A DNA stretch of 64,000 nt from Mycobacterium sp. 141 (GTDB lineage Bacteria; Actinomycetota; Actinomycetes; Mycobacteriales; Mycobacteriaceae): assembly GCF_000382405.1 (NCBI RefSeq), contig NZ_KB908269.1, positions 1 to 64,000 on the forward strand, read 5' to 3'. Each line of letters starts with the position of its first letter. Position 1 is the stretch's first letter. Under the pieces are notes generated by a model. That model ran no database searches and had not been told where the DNA came from. It saw nothing but the letters and a program-made list of their open reading frames with translations. Made by a program: the position numbers and the translations under genes. Shown piece by piece: positions 1-8,107 of the stretch.

Positions 1-161
1 CCACCCTGCGCCGACGCATCATCACCATCGCGGCCCGCCTGGCCCGACCCCAACGCAGGCCCATCTTGCACCTACCAACGCACTGGCCGTGGGCACAGCA
101 GTGGCTCACATTGTGGCGCAACACCATCGGCTACAGCCCACCCCCGACCACCACCACCTGA
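1..161 (+). pseudogene. 3' end of an IS1380-family transposase (cut by window start)
   Basis: An open frame enters from the left edge (codons in phase with position 3) and stops with TGA at 159-161. It encodes the last 52 or so residues of a protein ending in a basic helix, then HWPW, QQWLTLWRNTI and a proline/threonine tail. That ending is typical of IS1380-family DDE transposases. Only the C-terminus is visible, so whether the element is intact cannot be judged here. The family assignment is by motif memory. The following 286 bp to the tRNA-Arg gene hold no convincing gene, and no terminal inverted repeat could be identified. Confidence 0.6.
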
Positions 162-447
162 CCACCCGCCGCAAGGGCCCGACCGGAGCACACAGGAAAA
201 GCTGGACAGACCAGCGGTTACAGGCTGCACACACCCGCAAGCCCGGCAAAATCACCCCCGAAACACCTCAACAAGGTCGATCCACGGATTGAGGCTAAGT
301 GCAGCGGCGAACGGCGGGCCCGGATGCGCACGGTACTGGACAAGCGGGCTGACAACGGCGCCTGAGATTCGAATTTGCAGGAAAGTGCGGGACATACAGA
401 AACGGTGTCTACCAGCTAACCGGCAAACACCGCCCTACCTGCAATGA

Positions 448-523
448 TGGTGCGCCCGAAGGGATTCGAACCCCTAACCTTCTGATCCGTAGTCAGATGC
501 TCTATCCGTTGAGCTACGGGCGC
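448..523 (-). tRNA. tRNA-Arg (anticodon ACG)
   Basis: The minus strand reads GCGCCCG acceptor, a D-arm with GCTCAACGGATAGAGC, anticodon stem TCTGA/TCAGA around CTACGGA (anticodon ACG), a T-arm containing GGTTCGAATCC, and an encoded CCA end. All four arms pair. It lies 37 bp from a tRNA-Ser gene on the same strand. Confidence 0.97.
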
Positions 524-560
524 TTGCGTGTATTCAGTTATGCGGTTGACGGATCAACCG

Positions 561-652
561 TGGCGGAGGCGAGAGGATTTGAACCTCCGGTCCCCTTTGA
601 GGGGGACAACTCATTAGCAGTGAGCCCCATTCGGCCGCTCTGGCACGCCTCC
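561..652 (-). tRNA. tRNA-Ser (anticodon GCU)
   Basis: The minus strand gives a class II tRNA with acceptor GGAGGCG/CGCCTCC, anticodon loop TGCTAAT (anticodon GCU), a long variable arm (GTCCCC...GGGGAC), a T-loop with GGTTCAAATCC, and an encoded CCA. The long variable arm and anticodon both fit serine. Confidence 0.97.
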
Positions 653-767
653 TGAACTTCTTGAGAGTACCGGACCCCATCTGGGTTTCAGACTGGTCCC
701 CGGAACCGCCGAGGGGCAAGCCTACACATGCCTGACCGCTAGAAGCAAAGCGGCATTTCGGCCACCC

Positions 768-773
768 TATGCT
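768..773 (+). promoter_or_regulatory. -10 box for the pat gene (leaderless)
   Basis: TATGCT fits the mycobacterial TANNNT -10 pattern and lies 6 nt before the GTG start at 780, so transcription would begin at or beside the start codon. No Shine-Dalgarno sequence is visible there. Confidence 0.5.
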
Positions 774-779
774 GGTCAG

Positions 780-1838
780 GTGACCGTCCGTTTGCGCCCT
801 GTGTTGGACCAGATTCCCGCCTACACGCCCGGCAAGACGGTTCCCGGCGCAATCAAGATCGCGAGCAACGAAACCGTGCACGGTCCGCTACCGAGCGTGC
901 GGGCGGCGATCACCGAAGCCATGGACAACCTCAACCGGTACCCGGACAACGGCTACAGCGATCTCCGGGAACAACTGGCCAAGCACACCGATTTCACACC
1001 CGGGCACATATCGGTGGGTTGCGGCTCGGTGAGCTTGTGCCAGCAGTTGATCCAGATCACCTCGACCGTCGGCGACGAGGTGCTGTTCGCGTGGCGCAGT
1101 TTCGAGATCTACCCGCTGCAAGTACGGACCGCCGGCGCCACCGCGGTACAGGTGCCGTTACGTGATTACACCCACGATCTGGACGCCATGCTGGCCGCCA
1201 TCACCGACCGGACCCGGCTGATCTTCGTCTGTAACCCGAACAACCCGACTGGCACGGTCGTCGCCCCGGAGGCCCTGGCCCGGTTCGTCGCCGCGGTCCC
1301 GTCGGACATCCTGATCGTGCTCGACGAGGCGTACGTCGAATACATCCGTGACGGCCTGGCGCCCGACAGCCTCGGCCTGGTCCGGAACCACCCCAATGTG
1401 GTTGTCCTGCGCACCTTCTCGAAGGCCTACGGACTGGCCGGGTTGCGGGTGGGCTACGCCGTGGCCGACCCGGACATCGCCACTGCGCTCGGCAAGGTGT
1501 ATGTGCCGTTCAGCGCCACCAGCCTGTCGCAGGCCGCCGCCACCGCCTGCCTCGACGCCGCCGACGAACTGCTGGCCCGCACGGACACCGTCGTCGCCGA
1601 ACGCGCCCGGGTGACCGCCGCACTGCGTGAGGCCGGATTCACACTGCCGCAGTCACAGGCCAACTTCGTCTGGTTGCCGCTGGCCGAGCGCACCCAGGAT
1701 TTCGTGGCGCGGGCCGCCGACAACCGGCTGGTCGTCCGGCCGTACGGCGACGACGGTGTGCGCGCCACCATCGGTGCCCCGCACGAGAACGACGCCTTCC
1801 TCGAATTCGCGCGACGCTGGATCGGAAACGGCAAGTGA
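780..1838 (+). CDS. pat: Aromatic (phenylalanine/histidinol-phosphate type) aminotransferase
   Basis: Cytosolic fold-type I PLP aminotransferase of 352 residues, the Pat/HisC2 type that transaminates phenylpyruvate or imidazole-acetol phosphate. Visible motifs are ASNET near residue 28, NPNNPTG at 152-158, LDEAY at 181-185 (Asp182 pairs with the pyridine nitrogen) and RTFSKAYGLAGLRVGY, where Lys215 forms the Schiff base. The length matches the family. GTG at 780 is chosen because the protein then begins MTVRLRP and a -10 box sits 6 nt upstream. In M. tuberculosis the same gene (Rv3772) also precedes a TIGR03086 gene and echA21. Substrate preference (Phe versus His-P) is inferred from synteny, not proven by the sequence. 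Confidence 0.9.
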   Translation: MTVRLRPVLDQIPAYTPGKTVPGAIKIASNETVHGPLPSVRAAITEAMDNLNRYPDNGYSDLREQLAKHTDFTPGHISVGCGSVSLCQQLIQITSTVGDEVLFAWRSFEIYPLQVRTAGATAVQVPLRDYTHDLDAMLAAITDRTRLIFVCNPNNPTGTVVAPEALARFVAAVPSDILIVLDEAYVEYIRDGLAPDSLGLVRNHPNVVVLRTFSKAYGLAGLRVGYAVADPDIATALGKVYVPFSATSLSQAAATACLDAADELLARTDTVVAERARVTAALREAGFTLPQSQANFVWLPLAERTQDFVARAADNRLVVRPYGDDGVRATIGAPHENDAFLEFARRWIGNGK

Positions 1839-1887
1839 CCAACTCGGCGTCGAACGCCAAGCCGCTGGTGTGCCTCGACGCTGACGG

Positions 1888-2433
1888 TTAGCCTGTGGGC
1901 TGGCGGCCGGTGAATGCCAGCAGCCGGTCCAGCGCCGTCGAGTCTGCCGCGATCTCGATCGGATCGTCGAAGCCGGCGCCCACCCGCCCGTCAGGCGTGA
2001 TGATTTCCCGGGCCCACTGCAGAACGGGTTCCGCTCGTGCGTCCGGCACATCGACGGGCTTGCCGACAGCCTGGGCGTAATCCCATGCGTGAACGAGGAA
2101 TTCGAGGGAGAGGATGCGGGCCAGCATCGCCGCGGGCGCCTCGCCGTCACCAAACGGGACAGTTCCGTCGACGCCGCGCTGCCGCCACGCCGCCAGGGCG
2201 GGTTGTGCCGCTGCGAGGACCTGATCATGCACGGGGGCGTGCGGGTCGCGGGCCGGGATATCTGCTCCAGCGGCTCCACCGATCACCGTGATCGAGTTCA
2301 GCAGATGATCGGTCAGGGCAGCCACGTCGAATTCTCGACAGGGCGTCTGCCGCGCCCAGTCCTCGGCGGTGATGCCGTGAAGGACCCCTTGCAGTACCCC
2401 CAGCGTTGCCTCGGCGGATTCGAGTTCGTCCAT
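1888..2433 (-). CDS. TIGR03086/mycothiol-dependent maleylpyruvate isomerase-like protein (Rv3773c type)
   Basis: A 181-residue protein of the DinB-like helical superfamily. It starts MDELESAEATLGVLQGVL and carries the family pattern TPCREFDVAALTDHLLN (about 30-46), where the His usually takes part in metal binding, then ILSLEFLVHAWDYAQAVG (about 108-125), whose HAWD is the second signature. Relatives are metal-dependent thiol transferases or isomerases using mycothiol, but most members have no assigned substrate. The open frame extends far upstream antisense to echA21. The ATG at 2433 is preferred because similarity to the family begins there. It is convergent with pat and divergent from echA21, as in M. 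tuberculosis. Confidence 0.8.
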   Translation of the reverse strand: MDELESAEATLGVLQGVLHGITAEDWARQTPCREFDVAALTDHLLNSITVIGGAAGADIPARDPHAPVHDQVLAAAQPALAAWRQRGVDGTVPFGDGEAPAAMLARILSLEFLVHAWDYAQAVGKPVDVPDARAEPVLQWAREIITPDGRVGAGFDDPIEIAADSTALDRLLAFTGRQPTG

Positions 2434-2528
2434 ACTCGATTTTGTCCCCGCTGGGCCCGGCAATGTTGCGTTTTGCGCGCTCGTCAGCGCCGCAACAACT
2501 GGACGCACTACCCGACCGACCGGTTGGG

Positions 2529-2534
2529 TAGTGT
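2529..2534 (+). promoter_or_regulatory. -10 box for echA21 (leaderless)
   Basis: TAGTGT (TANNNT) ends 7 nt before the ATG at 2542. This supports that start over the longer upstream open frame, which is antisense to the previous gene. Confidence 0.5.
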
Positions 2535-2541
2535 CGCCAGC

Positions 2542-3357
2542 ATGGCTGACACCTACGAGTCCGTTTCCGTCGACATCACGGGCCACGTCGCCCAGGTCAC
2601 TCTGCTGGGGCCCGGCAAGGGCAACGCGATGGGCCCAGCGTTCTGGGCGGAGCTGCCCGAGGTGTTCGGCAACCTCGACGCCGATCCGGAGGTGCGCGCC
2701 ATCGTGCTCACCGGTTCGGGCAAGAACTTCAGCTACGGGCTGGATCTGCCCGCCATGGGCGCTACTCTCCCGGGCCTGGACGCGGGCGCCAAGGCGCGCG
2801 CCGAGTTCCACAAGAAGCTGCAGAGAATGCAGGCCGCGATCACCGCGGTGGCCGACAGCCGAACTCCGACCGTCGCCTCCATCCACGGCTGGTGCATCGG
2901 CGGCGGTGTCGACCTGATCAGTGCCGCGGACATCCGCTACGCCAGCGCCGACGCGAAATTCTCGGTGCGCGAGACCAAGCTGGCGATCGTCGCCGATGTC
3001 GGCAGCCTCGCCCGGCTGCCGCTGATCCTGTCCGACGGACACCTGCGGGAACTGGTTCTGACCGGTAAGGACATCGACGCGGCCCGCGCCGAGAAGATCG
3101 GCCTGGTCAACGATGTCTACGCCGACGCCGACGCCTCGCTGGCGGCCGCTCACACCACCGCCGGCGAGATCGCGGCCAATCCACCGCTGACGGTCGCGGG
3201 GGTCAAGGACGTGCTCGATCAGCAGCGCATCGCCCAGGTGTCGGAGAGCCTGCGCTATGTGGCGGCCTGGAACTCGGCGTTCCTGCCGTCGAAGGACCTG
3301 GCCGAGGCCGTTACCGCAATGTTCCAGAAACGCCCCCCGCAGTTCACCGGGGAATAG
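2542..3357 (+). CDS. echA21: Enoyl-CoA hydratase/isomerase family protein, EchA21
   Basis: A 271-residue crotonase-fold enzyme acting on acyl-CoA in the cytosol. The oxyanion-hole segments are FSYGLDLPAMG (about 63-73) and HGWCIGGGVDLISAADIRY (about 115-133). Asp124 (GGVD), Glu144 (VRET) and Asp152 (ADVG) match the three acidic residues of delta3,5-delta2,4-dienoyl-CoA isomerases (ECH1 type). The usual second hydratase glutamate is therefore placed as in the isomerase. I infer an isomerase role in unsaturated fatty-acid beta-oxidation. The ATG at 2542 follows a -10 box and starts MADTYESVSVD. The order pat-Rv3773c-echA21 is conserved in M. tuberculosis. Confidence 0.85.
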   Translation: MADTYESVSVDITGHVAQVTLLGPGKGNAMGPAFWAELPEVFGNLDADPEVRAIVLTGSGKNFSYGLDLPAMGATLPGLDAGAKARAEFHKKLQRMQAAITAVADSRTPTVASIHGWCIGGGVDLISAADIRYASADAKFSVRETKLAIVADVGSLARLPLILSDGHLRELVLTGKDIDAARAEKIGLVNDVYADADASLAAAHTTAGEIAANPPLTVAGVKDVLDQQRIAQVSESLRYVAAWNSAFLPSKDLAEAVTAMFQKRPPQFTGE

Positions 3358-3426
3358 GGATCCAGCCCACGTCGTGCCGAACGTCGTCGCCGGGTGAGGA
3401 GCGACCAGGCCGACGGGCTGGTCGGG

Positions 3427-4410
3427 TCAGGTCCAGCCCGGTTTCAGGGTTTCGGTGCGATCGGTGGCCGGGGCGGGAGTGGCGGACAGGGCGGTGATCC
3501 GGCGGTACAGCTCCTCAGTCATGGTGATGTCGAGCGCGGCGAGGGAGCCTTCGAGCTGGTCGAGGTTGCGGGCGCCGATGATCGGGGCGGTGACCGCGGG
3601 GTTGGCCATGGTCCAGGCGACGGCGAGAGCCGGGGGTCTGACGTCGAGTTCGGCAGCCAGGGCGGTGAAGCGTTCGGCGGTGGTGAAGTCACTGTCGAGG
3701 CCGAATCGATCGGTATAGCGGGGAACATCGACGAGTCGTCCGCTGGCCGGTTTGTCGGTGGTGGTGTACTTGCCGGTCAGCAGCCCGCCGCCGAGTGGAC
3801 TGTAGGTGATGACGCCGAGCTGCTGCTCGACGGCCAGCGGCAGGATTTCGACCTCGGCCTGTCGGCGGACCAAGTTGTACATCGGCTCGATGACTTGGAA
3901 CCGGGCCAGGCCTTCGCGAGCGGAGATGCCGAGCGCGAGCGCGATCTGCCAGGCGGCCCAGTTGCTCACCCCGAGGTAGAGGATCTTGCCCGCCCGCTGC
4001 GCCTGGTCGAGGGCGCGGAGGGTTTCCTCGATCGGAGTGTTCTCATCGAAGGCGTGGACGAAGTAGACGTCGATCCAGTCGGTGCCGAGGCGGTGCAGGG
4101 TGGCGTCGACCGCGAGGCTGATGTGGCGGCGGGACAGGCCGGCAGCGTTGGGGTCGGTGCTGGTCGGATAGAACACCTTCGAGGTGATCACTACCTCGTC
4201 CCGCTCATGCTTGATCAGCCGGCCGAGGATCTTCTCCGACGCGCCACCGCCGTAGACGTCGGCGGTGTCGAAGAAGTTGATCCCGGCGTCGCGCACGCGC
4301 CGGTACATCGCCGCAGACGTCTGCTCATCGGCTTCGGTTCCGAACGACATCGCACCGAAGCACAGCAAAGAGACCTGCACACCGGTTGATCCGAGTGTTG
4401 TGTATTTCAT
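3427..4410 (-). CDS. Aldo/keto reductase
   Basis: A 327-residue NADPH-dependent TIM-barrel oxidoreductase. The catalytic tetrad is visible as Asp48 (FFDTAD), Tyr53 (DVYGG), Lys78 (ITSKV) and His119 (YFVHAF). SNWAAWQ and the late PIIGARNLDQLEGSL segment match the cofactor-binding region. The start MKYTTLGSTGVQVS is standard for the family, which places it among the Kv-beta/YakC-like reductases. It lies 127 bp downstream of a carboxymuconolactone decarboxylase-like gene on the same strand, so the two probably form a unit. They are transcribed away from an MmyB-type regulator that may control them. The substrate cannot be read from the sequence. Confidence 0.88.
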   Translation of the reverse strand: MKYTTLGSTGVQVSLLCFGAMSFGTEADEQTSAAMYRRVRDAGINFFDTADVYGGGASEKILGRLIKHERDEVVITSKVFYPTSTDPNAAGLSRRHISLAVDATLHRLGTDWIDVYFVHAFDENTPIEETLRALDQAQRAGKILYLGVSNWAAWQIALALGISAREGLARFQVIEPMYNLVRRQAEVEILPLAVEQQLGVITYSPLGGGLLTGKYTTTDKPASGRLVDVPRYTDRFGLDSDFTTAERFTALAAELDVRPPALAVAWTMANPAVTAPIIGARNLDQLEGSLAALDITMTEELYRRITALSATPAPATDRTETLKPGWT

Positions 4411-4537
4411 GTGCTATCCGTTCTGTATTACTCGAATTGCGTTGCGGAACTATGGCTATGGCTGCAGTAGCACTTTGACGGCGCCGTTCATCCACCGCGG
4501 ACCTCGCCGGGAGCGTGGATGACTGCTCCGTACAGGT

Positions 4538-4888
4538 TCAGTTCTCCGTCCCATCGTTGGTATCGCCGAAGAGTTGCTTGGCGACACCCATGGCGGACAT
4601 GCCGTTGGGCCAGCCGGTGTAGAAGGCCAGGTGCAGGATCGCCTCTTTCAGCTCCTCTTCGGTGGCCCCATTGCGACGCGCGAAGTCGATGTGGAAGGTC
4701 AACTGCTCGGCCTTGCCCATGGCGGTCAATGCCGCAACGGTGATCAGGCTACGGTCCCGCTTGGACAGTCCAGGCCGCTCCCACACCTCGTCGAACAGCA
4801 CGCGATCGGTGTAATGCACCATGCCGGGCGCGAAGTCTCCGAAGGCGCGCTGGCCGCCGGTCCAGCCGGTGTTCTGTTCGTCGGACAT
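4538..4888 (-). CDS. Carboxymuconolactone decarboxylase family protein
   Basis: A 116-residue all-helical protein of the CMD/AhpD-like family. It contains RSLITVAALTAMGKAEQLTFH, then GATEEELKEAILHLAFYTGWP, the core of 4-carboxymuconolactone decarboxylase-like proteins. It lacks the CxxC pair of AhpD peroxidases, so a peroxidase role is unlikely. A longer open frame starts at 4933, but the ATG at 4888 has GAGGAACG about 8 nt upstream and begins MSDEQNTGW, the usual family length. It probably shares a transcript with the aldo/keto reductase downstream. Such pairs often sit under XRE-type regulators in stress or detoxification loci, which is inference here. Confidence 0.85.
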   Translation of the reverse strand: MSDEQNTGWTGGQRAFGDFAPGMVHYTDRVLFDEVWERPGLSKRDRSLITVAALTAMGKAEQLTFHIDFARRNGATEEELKEAILHLAFYTGWPNGMSAMGVAKQLFGDTNDGTEN

Positions 4889-5006
4889 CGATCGTTCCGT
4901 TCCTCGGGAAGTGCTGGTCAGTGCTGGCGCCACCGAGAGTGGATTCCCGGATCATCACCTCAACCAGAGAACCCCGTCTCAGCTCCGCGCGGCAGGTCGA
5001 GCCAGA

Positions 5007-5027
5007 GGGGGTATAAACACAACCCCC
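5007..5027. promoter_or_regulatory. Inverted repeat in divergent promoter region, candidate operator
   Basis: GGGGGT and ACCCCC form 6-bp arms around an AT-rich 9-nt centre (ATAAACACA). The site lies between the divergent CMD-like gene (start 4888) and the regulator gene (start 5061), and is a plausible binding site for the regulator. Confidence 0.35.
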
Positions 5028-5047
5028 ATCACCAAGGTGGCCCGTCG

Positions 5048-5053
5048 TACCGT
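5048..5053 (+). promoter_or_regulatory. -10 box for the MmyB-type regulator (leaderless)
   Basis: TACCGT (TANNNT) ends 7 nt before the GTG at 5061 and supports that start over the in-frame upstream extension, which would run back into the opposite-strand gene. Confidence 0.5.
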
Positions 5054-5060
5054 CGGAAGA

Positions 5061-5960
5061 GTGAACACCAGCGGCATCCCAGACCGGACCGACATCCGCG
5101 ACTTCCTCGCCACCCGCCGCGCCCGAATCACCCCCGAACAGGTCGGGCTCCCGGCCGGCGGTACTTCACGGCGGGTTCCCGGACTACGCCGTGAAGAAGT
5201 CGCCGTGCTCGCCGGGGTGAGCACCGACTGGTACACCCGCCTCGAGAAGGGCCACATCCGCGGCGTCTCCGACGACGTACTGTCCGCCGTCGCCCGCGCG
5301 CTCTTGCTCGACGACGCCGAGACCGCCCACCTGTTCCATCTGGCCCGCGCCGCCAAACCCCTACGTACTCCGCGCCGACGCACACCTGCCAAGCTGCCCG
5401 AGAGCCTGCAGCAGCTGCTTGACGCGATGACCGGAGCGGCCGCATTCATCCGCAACGGACGGCTGGACGTCATCGCCACCAACGCCCTCGGCCGGGCGCT
5501 GTACGCCCCGGTGCTGGACGAGCCCGGCTGGAAAGCCAACATCGCCCGGTTCAACTTCCTCGACGCACGCGCTGCCGACTTCTTCCCCGACTACGGGGGG
5601 TCAATGGATACCACCGTCGCGCTGTTGCGCACCGAGGCCGGCTGCGACCCGTACAACAAGGACCTCACCGACCTCGTCGGCGAACTCGCCACCCGCAGTG
5701 AGGATTTCCGCAGTCGCTGGGGCGCCCACAACGTCCGCAACCACAGCACCGGGCTCAAACACTTCAACCACCCCGTCGTCGGCGCCATCGACCTCGCCTA
5801 CGACTCCCTCGACGTCCGCTCCACCGGTGATGACCGACTGGTGCTCAACAGATACACCGCCGCCCCCGGCAGCGAGTCAGACGAGAAACTGCGCATGCTC
5901 GCCAGCTGGTCGGCACCCGCTTCGCCGACCCGACCCGAGGAGTGTCAATTTTCAGAGTGA
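5061..5960 (+). CDS. XRE-family regulator with MmyB-like ligand-binding domain
   Basis: A 299-residue cytosolic transcription factor. The N-terminal helix-turn-helix covers about 10-80 (RRVPGLRREEVAVLAGVSTDWYTR is the recognition region, with LEKGHIRGVS after it). The rest (about 95-285) resembles the MmyB PAS-like ligand domain: LLDAMTGAAAFIRNGRLDVIATN, then NIARFNFLD and LKHFNHPVVGAIDLAYDSLD. It diverges from the CMD-like/aldo-keto reductase pair and is its likely regulator. The last residues, EECQFSE and the stop, are encoded by a 15-bp sequence (5941-5955) that recurs at 10414-10428. The native C-terminus may therefore have been replaced by an insertion boundary. Confidence 0.88.
   Translation: MNTSGIPDRTDIRDFLATRRARITPEQVGLPAGGTSRRVPGLRREEVAVLAGVSTDWYTRLEKGHIRGVSDDVLSAVARALLLDDAETAHLFHLARAAKPLRTPRRRTPAKLPESLQQLLDAMTGAAAFIRNGRLDVIATNALGRALYAPVLDEPGWKANIARFNFLDARAADFFPDYGGSMDTTVALLRTEAGCDPYNKDLTDLVGELATRSEDFRSRWGAHNVRNHSTGLKHFNHPVVGAIDLAYDSLDVRSTGDDRLVLNRYTAAPGSESDEKLRMLASWSAPASPTRPEECQFSE
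5941..5955 (+). repeat. 15-bp direct repeat, copy 1
   Basis: AGTGTCAATTTTCAG is identical to 10414-10428 in the same orientation. Similarity continues a few bases further (AGTGACC here, GAGCGGCC there). It overlaps the regulator's 3' end. The A/T-rich sequence stands out in this GC-rich DNA and resembles an insertion-sequence terminus. Confidence 0.6.
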
Positions 5961-6093
5961 CCGATCCCGATCTGGTCGGGACGTCGAGTTGGCGCCCGCG
6001 GATCTGATCTCGATCACCGCTGCGGTGATCGGCGTCTAGTTGCCTGTCCGTTGCTGGCATCCCGGATATCTCCATCGCAGGTTGGTGACGGTC

Positions 6094-7197
6094 TCACTTG
6101 TCGGTGCGGTAGCGGGCGAGCTTGTCCGGGTCGATCTCGATACCCAGGCCCGGACCTGTGCTGCGGTGCAGCTGACCGTCGGTGATCTGCAGGGGCACAC
6201 TCAGCAGGTCATCGCTCATGTCGAGGTAGTTGGACAGTTCGCCGGCGTAACGGCACGTGCGCTCGAACGCGGTACCGAAGGCCACCGCGCAGGCACTTCC
6301 GATCTGGCTGTCCAGTTGGTTGCCCATCACCAACTCCACCCCGAGGCCTTCTGCCAGGTGGTGCACCCGGGTGGAGGTGGTGAAGCCGGTGCGTGCCGTC
6401 TTGATGCTGATCGCGGTGGCCGCCCCACCGAGCACCTCACGGGTCACGTCGGCGGGTGTCGGCACGGATTCGTCGCCGATGAACGGGATGTCGAGCTGGC
6501 CGACCAGCCAGCGCCGTCCCAACACATCGTCGGCCGGACACAACTCCTCGGCGAAAAGCAGTCCCAGATCCGACATTTCGCGCATTGCGCGTAACGATTC
6601 CGAGGAAGACCAACCGCGGTTACCGTCGACGTAGAGTTCGACCGAGTCCCCGAACCGCGCTCGCAGCGCGCGTACCACCGCGGTGTCCAACGACACCGGG
6701 TGACGACCGACCTTGACCTTGAATGTGCCGATGCCGTAGATGTCTCGCATTCGCTCGGCTTCGGCGACCATGCGTTCCGGATCATCGAAACCCAGCATGT
6801 GGCTGACCCGCATGCGGTCGGTGTAGCCGCCGAGCATGTCGCCGACCGATAAACCGAGGGTGTGGCCCAATGCATCCCACATCGCCATGTCGATCGCCGC
6901 CTTGGCGGTCGGGTTCCCCACCGTGCGAGACAGCCGTCTACCCGCGACCTCGCGAGCGGTGAGGGGTAGCCCGACCAGCGCGGGCGCGAAGATCTGCTCG
7001 ATGACGGCGACGATCCCGGCCTGCGTCTCGCCGTAGGTATACGGCCGGGGCGGCGCCTCGGCGACCCCGACGACGCCGTCGTCGGTGTGCACGCGTACCA
7101 ATACATGATCGGCGGTATACACCTCACCCGAGGCGAACTTCACCGGCTTGAGAAATGGGATGCCGAACGGAATCGCCTCGACTGCAGTGATTTTCAT
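6094..7197 (-). CDS. Mandelate racemase/muconate lactonizing enzyme family protein
   Basis: A 367-residue enolase-superfamily enzyme of the MLE subgroup. The N-terminal capping domain holds GVAEAPPRPYTYGET. The barrel carries the catalytic KVKVG (KxK), metal ligands in VDGNRGW, AEEL and GDES, and the second acid/base lysine in SIKTARTG, so the active site looks complete. Members include muconate cycloisomerases, o-succinylbenzoate synthases and dipeptide epimerases, and motifs alone cannot separate these. The ATG at 7197 has GAGGAG 7-8 nt upstream. No pathway partners lie beside it. Upstream are small fragments and, on the same strand, a GntR-type regulator. It lies inside the segment bracketed by the 15-bp direct repeats. 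Confidence 0.87.
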   Translation of the reverse strand: MKITAVEAIPFGIPFLKPVKFASGEVYTADHVLVRVHTDDGVVGVAEAPPRPYTYGETQAGIVAVIEQIFAPALVGLPLTAREVAGRRLSRTVGNPTAKAAIDMAMWDALGHTLGLSVGDMLGGYTDRMRVSHMLGFDDPERMVAEAERMRDIYGIGTFKVKVGRHPVSLDTAVVRALRARFGDSVELYVDGNRGWSSSESLRAMREMSDLGLLFAEELCPADDVLGRRWLVGQLDIPFIGDESVPTPADVTREVLGGAATAISIKTARTGFTTSTRVHHLAEGLGVELVMGNQLDSQIGSACAVAFGTAFERTCRYAGELSNYLDMSDDLLSVPLQITDGQLHRSTGPGLGIEIDPDKLARYRTDK

Positions 7198-7274
7198 GGT
7201 TTACTCCTCGCCTGTTTCTCGTCGCCATGGCCGGGATCAGCATTGTTCCGGCTAGCTATTCGTAAATACTGCCT

Positions 7275-7445
7275 CCTGGTCTCCTGGCCTCCGACAAGGC
7301 GTCCTACTTCACCGGGTGGGCACCGCCGATCGTCGGCGACGATCAAGGCTTACCGGTCTTGGTCGCCACCCCGGGTCAGAGCGACTGCGAGCACGCCCTG
7401 GCGGCCACTACCGAGGGCGTCGGCGGGACCGGCCCGCCGAGGTTA
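7275..7445 (+). pseudogene. Possible remnant of a short-chain dehydrogenase
   Basis: In the frame starting at 7281 the translation reads LLASDKASYFTGW and then a run with PVLVATPGQSDCEHALAAT. The first part resembles the LASDxASYxTG segment near the C-terminus of SDR enzymes. There is no start and no Rossmann motif upstream, because the opposite-strand enolase-superfamily gene begins at 7197. I read it as a decayed fragment in the gene-poor 7198-7589 stretch. The match is short and could be chance. Confidence 0.25.
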
Positions 7446-7589
7446 ACGTCTCTCCGCGCAGACCGACGGCGAGGTCCAGCGGGACACATGCTCTCCCGTA
7501 CGTCACCGTTGCGACGAAAAGCCACTGCCGAGGTACAGCACGGCCACTACGGCGCGCCGCGTGAAACCGGCAGACTGCACACCACCCAG

Positions 7590-7808
7590 TCAGTGCCTCC
7601 GTGTCACGCTCCAGCTGTGTTCGCTGATCCCAGCGAGAGTGTCGGTGTCCGTACCTTTCCACGCGACGACCAGCTCGCAGGTCTCGTTGATGAGGGCGGC
7701 CAGCGCGGCTTCCCGAACGGCGTAGATCGGTAAGCGGATATAGGCTGCGCCGTGTGTGCCCCACCGGACAACAACGAAACCGGGCTTATCCAACCGCTTT
7801 TCAGTCAT
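7590..7808 (-). CDS. Small hypothetical protein (72 aa)
   Basis: I do not recognise this gene. The ATG at 7808 is preceded by GGGAG at a suitable distance and the product begins MTEKRLDKPGFVVVRW. It has a short amphipathic, beta-rich start (FVVVRWGTHGAAYIRLP), then a helix (VREAALAALIN), and ends with charged residues. There is no signal peptide and no transmembrane segment. It overlaps slightly with a second short open frame on the same strand (to about 7992) that looks like a gene fragment. It could be a small soluble protein or part of a decayed gene. Confidence 0.4.
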   Translation of the reverse strand: MTEKRLDKPGFVVVRWGTHGAAYIRLPIYAVREAALAALINETCELVVAWKGTDTDTLAGISEHSWSVTRRH

Positions 7809-7992
7809 GAAATCTCCCAGAGCAGCGAAGGGTCCACCGAGCCGTTGCCGACACCGGCCCTGATCCACCGGCTTGATCGGCGAAAGACGGTAGCCCCCAA
7901 CCAGATTTGATGCCGACCGGAAGACCGGTCTCGGCGGCGGGACTGATGTCAGAGAACGCCCGGTGCTTGATGATCGGCGCGATTACCTCCAA
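7801..7992 (-). pseudogene. Unidentified gene fragment
   Basis: This short frame encodes IAPIIKHRAFSDISP and GLPVGIKSGWGLPSFADQAG, which reads like protein sequence rather than a shadow. It has no family I can name, no convincing ribosome binding site and no extension on either side. It lies between the small gene at 7590-7808 and the large regulator gene, in DNA with other debris. Confidence 0.25.
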
Positions 7993-8107
7993 TCGACTTG
8001 CATCCTTCGTCAGATACTCGGCGTCGGAGGCAAAGTGTCAATATGCGCCGACCGCTTGAGTCAGAACATTTGAGGCGTGACGACACGGGTTACATGCACG
8101 CTGGGCG

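Noticed and set aside
89..292. A 67-codon plus-strand frame at the left edge
   Set aside because: It is out of phase with the IS1380-type reading frame that explains the same DNA better.
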